This document shows positions 1-4,388 of a stretch of 5,938 nucleotides of DNA, in pieces. This DNA is from Methanoregulaceae archaeon (lineage in GTDB: Archaea > Halobacteriota > Methanomicrobia > Methanomicrobiales > Methanospirillaceae). The position numbers were made by a program, and so were the translations under genes. The notes under the pieces were generated by a model that worked only from the letters and a program-made list of their open reading frames with translations, ran no database searches and was not told the origin of the DNA. The DNA is taken from assembly GCA_025453715.1 (NCBI GenBank), contig JALOPT010000107.1, positions 1 to 5,938 on the forward strand. The letters are read 5' to 3'. How positions within the stretch are numbered: the stretch's first letter is position 1; the number at the start of each line of letters is the position of its first letter.

Positions 1-837
1 AAACACGACGTGGCCGAATTTTTCATTCGCAACTTCCGCGATTCAGGGGCCCTCGCCCGTGCCGTCATGTTCTTTTCCCTTGCCGATGCGCCGAGTGTGG
101 AGAGGCTCCTTACCCCGCGCGTCGCCCTGACCCTTGCCGAGCACCTGGCCTTTGACTGCGGCCAGCACGTCCTTGTCCTTCTTACGGATATGACGAATTA
201 TTGCGAGAGCCTCCGTGAGGTCGGTACGGCCCGCGGCGAGATACCGGGCCGTAAAGGCTATCCGGGCTATCTCTATTCCGACCTTGCCAGCATCTACGAA
301 CGTGCAGGTATTATCAAGGGTCTCAAAGGTTCTGTTACTCAGATCCCCATCCTTACGATGCCAGGTGACGATATCACGCACCCGATCCCTGATCTTACCG
401 GGTATATTACCGAAGGACAGATCGTGGTCTCCCGTGAGCTCCACCGGAAAGGTATCTACCCCCCAATCAACGTGTTGCCCTCGTTATCCCGTCTGATGAA
501 CCTCGGTATCGGGAAAGAGCATACAAGGGAAGACCACAAGAAGGTGTCTGACCAGATGTATGCAGGGTATGCAGAAGGGAACGACCTCCGTGGCCTGGTT
601 GCCATTGTAGGTAAGGATGCCCTTTCAGAACGTGACCGGATGCTCCTTGAATTTGCTGACCTCTTTGAGGGCCGGTTTGTCAAGCAGGGATATGATGAGG
701 ACAGGACAATCGTGGACACGCTTGATCTCGGCTGGGACCTTCTCTCAACCTTACCCGTTGAGCAGCTCACCCGTATCGACAGGGACCTCATCAACAGGTA
801 TCATCCCAAATTCAAAGCCGGGGCAGCAAAGGAGTAA
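1..837 (+). CDS. atpB: A-type ATP synthase subunit B, C-terminal part (5' end outside window)
   Basis: Non-catalytic regulatory subunit of the A1 head of the archaeal A-type ATP synthase, which alternates with catalytic subunit A in the hexamer at the inner face of the membrane. The reading frame is open from the first base; 278 residues are present of a family usually near 460, so roughly 180 N-terminal residues are missing. The GTG at base 10 is an internal valine codon, not a start. Family landmarks, counted from the first visible codon, are PGRKGYPGY (82-90), MPGDDITHP (120-128) and YPPINVLPSLSR (153-164), followed by the SDQMYAGYAEG and LVAIVGK segments. There is no Walker A P-loop in this part, and the B subunit is known to lack a catalytic one. 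The stop is 6 bp before atpD, and B-D is the usual order at the end of archaeal ATP synthase operons. The frame is intact with no sign of decay. Confidence 0.97.
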   Translation, partial: KHDVAEFFIRNFRDSGALARAVMFFSLADAPSVERLLTPRVALTLAEHLAFDCGQHVLVLLTDMTNYCESLREVGTARGEIPGRKGYPGYLYSDLASIYERAGIIKGLKGSVTQIPILTMPGDDITHPIPDLTGYITEGQIVVSRELHRKGIYPPINVLPSLSRLMNLGIGKEHTREDHKKVSDQMYAGYAEGNDLRGLVAIVGKDALSERDRMLLEFADLFEGRFVKQGYDEDRTIVDTLDLGWDLLSTLPVEQLTRIDRDLINRYHPKFKAGAAKE

Positions 838-843
838 CGTCAC

Positions 844-1473
844 ATGGCGCTGCGAGATATTAAGCCAACACGTTCAGAACTGATCAGCCTTAAGCGGCGG
901 ATTGCACTCTCCGAGCGTGGCTATAAAATTCTCAAGATGAAGCGTGACGGACTGATCCTTGAATTTTTCAAGGTTCTTGCGGATGCAAAAGACAGCCGTG
1001 GAGAACTGCTGCAGAAATACCAGCGGGCGGTCGAGAGCATGGCACTTGCCAACACAGTCGAAGGGGCAATCGGGGTGAAATCCGCTGCATTCTCAGTTAA
1101 GGAGGTACCCCAGATCACCCTCCTGTCAAAAAACATCATGGGGGTCGTCGTGCCGGATATCGAGTCATCGAAGGTCAGAAAGAGCCTTGTCGACCGGGGG
1201 TATGGTATCCTGGGTACCACCTCGATTATCGATGAAACCGCTACCTCTTTTGAGGAGCTTGTTGAAGCGATCATTGAGAGTGCAGAGATAGAGACCACGA
1301 TGAAAAGGCTCCTTGATGAAATAGAGTCCACCAAGCGCCGGGTTAATGCCCTTGAATTTAAGGTTATCCCCGAACTCAGCGAGGCACGGGACTTCATCAA
1401 GATGCGTCTCGATGAGATGGAAAGAGAAGAGCTCTTTCGCCTGAAGAAGATCAAGGCCAGGACCAAAGCATAA
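844..1473 (+). CDS. atpD: A-type ATP synthase subunit D (central stalk)
   Basis: Subunit D forms the long antiparallel coiled coil of the central rotor shaft that, with subunit F, couples rotation of the membrane ring to the A/B head. The protein is 209 residues, the normal size for the family. The N-terminus starts MALRDIKPTRSEL, the conserved opening of the D family, and leads into a long Lys/Arg/Leu-rich helix (about residues 10-70). A more globular middle (about 75-140) follows, then a second long charged helix (about 142-205) carrying the conserved VNALE (167-171) and IPEL (175-178). The ATG is supported by GGAG at 831-834, nine bases upstream and overlapping the end of atpB, so translation is probably coupled to atpB. 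In archaeal operons D is often the last ATP synthase gene; here pgk follows after 19 bp with no terminator visible between them. Confidence 0.96.
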   Translation: MALRDIKPTRSELISLKRRIALSERGYKILKMKRDGLILEFFKVLADAKDSRGELLQKYQRAVESMALANTVEGAIGVKSAAFSVKEVPQITLLSKNIMGVVVPDIESSKVRKSLVDRGYGILGTTSIIDETATSFEELVEAIIESAEIETTMKRLLDEIESTKRRVNALEFKVIPELSEARDFIKMRLDEMEREELFRLKKIKARTKA

Positions 1474-1483
1474 TTGTAACCAT

Positions 1484-1489
1484 GAGGTG
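1484..1489 (+). promoter_or_regulatory. Ribosome binding site that decides the pgk start
   Basis: GAGGTG matches six consecutive bases of the GGAGGTGATC complement of the archaeal 16S rRNA 3' end. It lies 3 bases before the ATG at 1493 and overlaps the in-frame GTG at 1487. It therefore favours ATG 1493 over GTG 1487, which has no purine-rich site of its own upstream. Confidence 0.7.
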
Positions 1490-1492
1490 CAG

Positions 1493-2707
1493 ATGCCAAT
1501 CGGCACACTAAATGAACTGGGAACTGATGGGAAAACGGTCCTGCTCAGGCTCGATCTCAATTCCCCCATCGATCCCACGTCAAATCTTATTCTCGATGAT
1601 AAACGGTTTCGCGAACATATACCTACGGTACAGGCCCTCAAAGGAAGCAGGGTCGTAATCGTAACGCACCAGAGCCGTCCTGGAAAAAAGGATTTTACGA
1701 CCCTCGAAGCCCACGCTGAGAAACTATCGCAGATGCTCGGGCGTTCTGTTTATTATATCGACGATATTTTCGGAAGCTCGGCACGGGATGCTGTCAGGAA
1801 TATGCGTTCGGGAGAAATTGTAATGCTTGAGAATGTCCGGTTCAATGCTGAAGAGAACCTGACGTTAAAACCTGAAGAAGCAAAAAAAACCCACCTGGTA
1901 CGTAAACTTGCCGGGATGGGGGACCTGTTCATTAACGATGCCTTCGGGACAGCACACCGCTCGCAGCCTACTGTTGTCGGCCTTCCGCTGGTAATGAAAT
2001 CTTTTGCGGGTCTCCTGATGGAAAAAGAGGTCTCAACATTAAGCAGGGTATTTATGGGTGCGCCAAAACCCGTATGCATGGTCCTTGGTGGCACCAAGGT
2101 TGACGATTCGATGGCGGTTGCCCGTCATGTCCTTGAGCATGGGATTGCGGACGAGGTAATGGTAATCGGGGTGGTCGCCAATGTATTTCTCATTGCACAA
2201 GGATTTGATATCGGTTCCCCCTCTACACAGTTGATCCACCAGCTGAAGTATGATAAGGAGATAGCGCATGCACGGGATCTCCTTGAACGCTTCCGGGAGA
2301 GGATTATCGTCCCGGACTGGGTAGCAGTCCGCGAGGGTAACAGGCGTGTGGAATTTCCCGTCAGCGCCATACCCCGGGATGTCCCTGTCCTTGATCTTGG
2401 AATGGATGCCATCAGCACGCTCTCTAAACAATTAAAGGCCGCTGGGACTGTCGTATTCAATGGCCCGGCCGGAGTATTCGAGGAACCTGATTTTGCCACG
2501 GGAACATATGAACTCCTGAAAGCCGCATCGAAAGTGGATTTCTCAGTTGTCGGGGGAGGACATACCGCTGCGGTAATTGAGAAGCTCGGGCTTGAGAAGC
2601 ACTTTACCCATATCTCAACGGGTGGCGGTGCCTGCATTGAGTTCCTGACCGGGAAAAAACTTCCTGCGGTAGAAGCACTTGAGTCATCAAAACAGTTATT
2701 TGGATAA
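1493..2707 (+). CDS. pgk: Phosphoglycerate kinase
   Basis: Transfers phosphate between 1,3-bisphosphoglycerate and ADP, giving 3-phosphoglycerate and ATP; in autotrophic methanogens it runs mainly in the gluconeogenic direction. The protein is 404 residues from the ATG at 1493, the usual archaeal length. Visible signatures are the N-domain substrate motif RLDLNSP (from 19), THQSRPG (58-64), the ENVRF segment, NDAFGTAHR (148-156), the hinge-region GGTKVDD (199-205) with its conserved Lys202, NGPAGVFE (323-330), the Gly-rich nucleotide-binding VGGGHTA (353-359) and STGGGACIEFL (375-385). All conserved blocks are present in order, so the enzyme should be active. GTG 1487 would add two residues; ATG is preferred because of the GAGGTG site just upstream. 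The 19-bp gap after atpD without a T-run suggests cotranscription with the ATP synthase genes. T-runs lie after the stop. Confidence 0.97.
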   Translation: MPIGTLNELGTDGKTVLLRLDLNSPIDPTSNLILDDKRFREHIPTVQALKGSRVVIVTHQSRPGKKDFTTLEAHAEKLSQMLGRSVYYIDDIFGSSARDAVRNMRSGEIVMLENVRFNAEENLTLKPEEAKKTHLVRKLAGMGDLFINDAFGTAHRSQPTVVGLPLVMKSFAGLLMEKEVSTLSRVFMGAPKPVCMVLGGTKVDDSMAVARHVLEHGIADEVMVIGVVANVFLIAQGFDIGSPSTQLIHQLKYDKEIAHARDLLERFRERIIVPDWVAVREGNRRVEFPVSAIPRDVPVLDLGMDAISTLSKQLKAAGTVVFNGPAGVFEEPDFATGTYELLKAASKVDFSVVGGGHTAAVIEKLGLEKHFTHISTGGGACIEFLTGKKLPAVEALESSKQLFG

Positions 2708-2711
2708 TAAC

Positions 2712-2750
2712 TTTTTGTGATTCATCATCCGGAATCCTCAACACATTTTT
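2712..2750 (+). terminator. T-run transcription end after pgk
   Basis: Two TTTTT tracts (2712-2716 and 2746-2750) follow the pgk stop codon within 45 bases. Archaeal RNA polymerase is known to stop at short oligo-T tracts without needing a hairpin, so this is the likely end of the atpB-atpD-pgk transcript. No strong stem is seen immediately before either tract. Confidence 0.45.
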
Positions 2751-2769
2751 GTTTGTTAAATCAGGAGAT

Positions 2770-2777
2770 TATTATAT
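2770..2777 (+). promoter_or_regulatory. TATA-like box upstream of the hairpin cluster (tentative)
   Basis: TATTATAT resembles an archaeal TATA box. With the usual spacing of about 25 bases, transcription would start near 2800, about 20 bases before the outer stem of the structured element at 2819-2878. AT-rich intergenic DNA gives such matches by chance, so this is only suggestive. Confidence 0.25.
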
Positions 2778-2818
2778 CCGGTTAGATAATCCTGTCATTT
2801 TGAGACATTTCAACCGTC

Positions 2819-2884
2819 CAGACACCCTCATAACTGAGGCTGATGTAACGGCGGGGGCAATCCCCCCGGGAGCGTCTGATTTTT
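2819..2884 (+). ncRNA. Candidate structured small RNA, or structured 3' end of the pgk transcript
   Basis: Seen directly: an outer stem CAGAC (2819-2823) with GTCTG (2874-2878) encloses two perfect hairpins. These are CCTCA (2826-2830) with TGAGG (2835-2839) around a TAAC loop, and GGGGG (2853-2857) with CCCCC (2862-2866) around a CAAT loop. TTTTT (2880-2884) follows the outer stem almost at once, and another hairpin, CAATTC/GAATTG (2885-2890 with 2905-2910), comes next. The T-run gives a + strand orientation. A TATA-like box lies upstream at about 2770. It fits no RNA family I know. It could be a free small RNA, a 3' untranslated structure protecting the pgk message, or chance pairing. Confidence 0.3.
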
Positions 2885-2977
2885 CAATTCTAACAACATT
2901 TTTTGAATTGGTTATGTTTCAGAAAAAAACTGGGTGGCGTTTGTTGACTAACCACGTGACTTATTTCCCGCATTAAA

Positions 2978-3015
2978 AACCAGGTCGAATTTCTTAAGTA
3001 CGATTTAGCCTGGTT
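2978..3015 (-). terminator. Inverted repeat followed by T-run, probable back-up terminator of the minus-strand gene
   Basis: AACCAGG (2978-2984) pairs with CCTGGTT (3009-3015), with three further possible pairs inside (TCG 2985-2987 with CGA 3001-3003). Read on the minus strand, the stem runs straight into TTTTT (complement of 2975-2979), while the + strand side has no T-run. It would end read-through from the gene at 3078-3707. Confidence 0.35.
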
Positions 3016-3032
3016 GGATTTAAAAAGCAAAT

Positions 3033-3077
3033 AAAAAAATGGAACATTTGAAAAATTGCTCTAAAAAAATTAAAAAA
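3033..3077 (-). terminator. T-tract terminator of the minus-strand surface-protein gene
   Basis: On the minus strand, runs of six, seven, five and seven Ts (complements of 3072-3077, 3063-3069, 3051-3055 and 3033-3039) begin immediately after the stop codon at 3078-3080. Repeated short T-tracts without a hairpin are the typical archaeal transcription end. Confidence 0.6.
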
Positions 3078-3707
3078 TTATGATATAAGGTTCATCGCCG
3101 CGAGTAATTGGTTGGTTGCCCCCATATTACTCTGGTAACCGATATTCGCACGGTTATATGCGTCATTTGCACTATACCAGTCACCAGCCAATGCGTAATC
3201 TGACGATGAGATGTAGGTATCGGTGTTCCTTTGAATTGCATTCAACGTTGAAATCAATACATTAAGGGTAGCTACCTGCTGGGGCGGGGCTGTTTTAAGG
3301 GCATTTGAATAGTCTTCCTGGGCATTCACATACAGATTTTTAGCTGATGTAAAATTCTGTTTAGCACTGAAAACAGCGTTGGTCTCAGCATTATAATTCG
3401 ACCTTATGGCAAGTGCGGGGATCAACAAGGTTTTTCCACTTTCAACCGCTTTTTTTGCATTGTTTACCTTATCCGTGCCGGCCTGAATGTAATCCAGGTA
3501 TGCATACGCAGAAGTTGGCACCGGAGTAATGACTGTTGGTGCAGGGGTTGGCTGAACAATTTCCGGGGTCGGTTCCGGAGTAGGCTGAATTGTGGGCTGT
3601 GATATTGGAAGGGTACGGGAATAGACCGAGTAGGAGAAGACGAGGGCTACGAGGCAGACAGCGATAACGATAACAATAGTTATTATCAGGTTTGGTGATA
3701 ATTTCAT
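3078..3707 (-). CDS. Membrane-anchored surface protein with Pro/Thr-rich linker, function unknown
   Basis: I do not recognise the family. The 209-residue protein has a short N-terminal segment with one Lys and a single strongly hydrophobic span (about 7-29). A low-complexity linker of QPT, TPEPTPE and PTPAPT units (about 34-65) follows, then a soluble part of about 140 residues that is Ala/Asn/Ser-rich and looks mostly helical. This layout, an uncleaved anchor, a P/T-rich stalk and an outward domain, is common for archaeal cell-surface proteins. One N-glycosylation sequon is visible (Asn118-Phe-Thr). The only Cys (18) is inside the membrane span and is not a lipobox. No Shine-Dalgarno site precedes the ATG, so the mRNA may be leaderless or nearly so. 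It converges on pgk and diverges from the lipoprotein gene at 4019. The T-tracts straight after the stop support a real transcription unit. An S-layer or envelope role is only a guess. Confidence 0.8.
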   Translation of the reverse strand: MKLSPNLIITIVIVIAVCLVALVFSYSVYSRTLPISQPTIQPTPEPTPEIVQPTPAPTVITPVPTSAYAYLDYIQAGTDKVNNAKKAVESGKTLLIPALAIRSNYNAETNAVFSAKQNFTSAKNLYVNAQEDYSNALKTAPPQQVATLNVLISTLNAIQRNTDTYISSSDYALAGDWYSANDAYNRANIGYQSNMGATNQLLAAMNLIS

Positions 3708-3740
3708 AATAAATAGATATTTATACTACTTCTTTAATCT

Positions 3741-3748
3741 TTTGTAAA
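3741..3748 (-). promoter_or_regulatory. Possible TATA box of the minus-strand surface-protein gene
   Basis: TTTACAAA on the minus strand lies 34-41 bases upstream of the ATG at 3707. That would place the transcript start about 5-12 bases before the ATG, which fits the lack of a Shine-Dalgarno site. The match to the archaeal TATA consensus is only moderate. Confidence 0.25.
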
Positions 3749-3907
3749 AAACGGGTTTGAGGGAAGTGATTTCGTATAGGCCTGCCACAAAATATGGATT
3801 TTTTCATTATACAATAAAGTGATTTTGGTGTCCTGCATGAATCGATAATTTCTTTGAGTATCACTGCCTTAATGTCCGGCCGTACTCCTAAAAGTTACTT
3901 TTGCTGG

Positions 3908-3915
3908 TTATATTG
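3908..3915 (+). promoter_or_regulatory. Possible TATA box of the lipoprotein gene
   Basis: TTATATTG would place the transcript start near 3937-3942, giving a leader of about 80 bases that contains the hairpin at 3949-3963. No clear BRE is seen directly upstream, so this remains a weak call. Confidence 0.25.
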
Positions 3916-3948
3916 AAAACGATCTCTGGAACTATTTCTCAAAACTGA

Positions 3949-3963
3949 AAGGGGGGTCCCCTT
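3949..3963. repeat. Short perfect hairpin upstream of the lipoprotein gene
   Basis: AAGGGG (3949-3954) pairs with CCCCTT (3958-3963) around a GGT loop. It lies about 55 bases before the ATG at 4019 and has no T-run after it on the plus strand, so it is not a terminator in that direction. It could be an operator or a leader structure. A second GGGGTC (3974-3979) could compete for pairing with the same C-run. Confidence 0.35.
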
Positions 3964-4018
3964 ATTTGTTATCAGGGGTCAGGATCAGACCGCCATAATT
4001 TTTAGTAGGGTAATCATT

Positions 4019-4378
4019 ATGGATAATATGCGCACTCAGGTATTTTTCCTGATTTTTGCACTCCTCTTGTGTTCAGTACTGGGAAGCGGCTGCATGAACA
4101 TGGTACCCGGGGAGGTAGCGTATAAATCCGGATTATTAACATTCACGATCAGGAGCGGTGAAGCCATTCCTGATGGGGTACTTGAAGTCGCGATCTTCCG
4201 GTTAGAGGACTTCAAACAGGTCGAAATTTCAAGGAATGCCGATATTTATCCACTTATGGCCGGGGATAATGAAGTTGCTATACCAATCGAACTCCAACGT
4301 GGAAATTACCGGTGTTTCATCTATACCAGTTCCGGAAATACGCGCTACCCGGTGGTGATCAGGGATTTTGCAATCTGA
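4019..4378 (+). CDS. Small predicted lipoprotein, function unknown
   Basis: No family is recognised. The 119-residue protein starts with a short charged stretch (Arg5), a hydrophobic core (about 8-21) and LGSGC (21-25), which looks like a lipoprotein signal with Cys25 as the lipidated residue. The -3 position counts as Gly rather than Leu, so the lipobox is imperfect. The mature part of about 95 residues alternates short hydrophobic and polar segments with Gly/Asp turns, suggesting a small beta-sandwich outside the membrane. Start: AGGG at 4007-4010 sits 8 bases before the ATG at 4019; the in-frame ATG at 4028 is the alternative. The gene ends 10 bp before the TTG chosen for ade and overlaps an alternative ade start, so the two may share a transcript. 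It faces away from the minus-strand membrane-anchored protein gene, making a divergent pair of envelope-protein genes. Confidence 0.78.
   Translation: MDNMRTQVFFLIFALLLCSVLGSGCMNMVPGEVAYKSGLLTFTIRSGEAIPDGVLEVAIFRLEDFKQVEISRNADIYPLMAGDNEVAIPIELQRGNYRCFIYTSSGNTRYPVVIRDFAI
4351..4360 (+). promoter_or_regulatory. Strong Shine-Dalgarno-like sequence inside the end of the lipoprotein gene
   Basis: GGTGGTGATC matches nine of ten bases of the ideal archaeal GGAGGTGATC. It lies 7 bases before an in-frame TTG at 4368 that would start adenine deaminase seven codons earlier than the TTG at 4389. It also encodes Val-Val-Ile of the lipoprotein, so the match may be accidental. Confidence 0.4.
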
Positions 4379-4388
4379 CCTGCCATCT

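Larger units (their letters stand above)
2708..3077. other. 370-bp intergenic region between convergent genes
   Basis: This stretch separates pgk (+) from the convergent minus-strand surface-protein gene and is more AT-rich than the flanking genes. It holds the pgk T-runs at its left end and a TATA-like ATTATAT at 2771-2777. A group of hairpins lies at 2819-2910, a 7-bp inverted repeat at 2978-3015, and A-tracts at the right end that are T-tracts for the minus-strand gene. The only sizeable open frame is a 75-codon TTG-started one at 2749-2976, which I do not accept as a gene (no family recognised, and its codons run straight through the hairpins). Confidence 0.6.
3708..4018. other. 311-bp AT-rich divergent intergenic region
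   Basis: It should carry the promoters of both divergent envelope-protein genes. Visible items are a weak TATA-like TTTACAAA on the minus strand (complement of 3741-3748), a TTATATTG on the plus strand (3908-3915), a 6-bp hairpin at 3949-3963, and a 9-bp direct repeat AAGTGATTT (3764-3772 and 3817-3825, 53 bp apart). I see no RNA gene and no credible protein gene; the longest minus-strand frame noted is 34 codons (3734-3838) with no ribosome binding site. Confidence 0.55.

Noticed and set aside
10..12. GTG as a start codon for the first gene
   Set aside because: The frame stays open upstream to base 1 and the protein lacks its N-terminal 180 or so residues, so this is an internal codon of a gene cut by the window edge.
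43..2637. Minus-strand and alternate-frame open frames across atpB, atpD and pgk, up to 195 codons
   Set aside because: The plus-strand proteins are clear family members from end to end, so the opposite frames are by-products of their codon bias.
2841..2879. C/D-box small RNA: CTGATGT-like C box and CTGA D box
   Set aside because: The C box deviates from RUGAUGA at two positions, the spacing is short for C and D boxes with internal C'/D' boxes, and no terminal stem brings the boxes together.
3718..3725. TATAAATA on the minus strand, a good TATA box match for the surface-protein gene
   Set aside because: It is only 11-18 bases upstream of the ATG, so transcription would start inside the coding region, and no later in-frame Met exists before the membrane span ends.
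3734..3838. 34-codon minus-strand open frame in the divergent spacer
   Set aside because: No ribosome binding site, no recognised family and a length expected by chance in AT-rich DNA.
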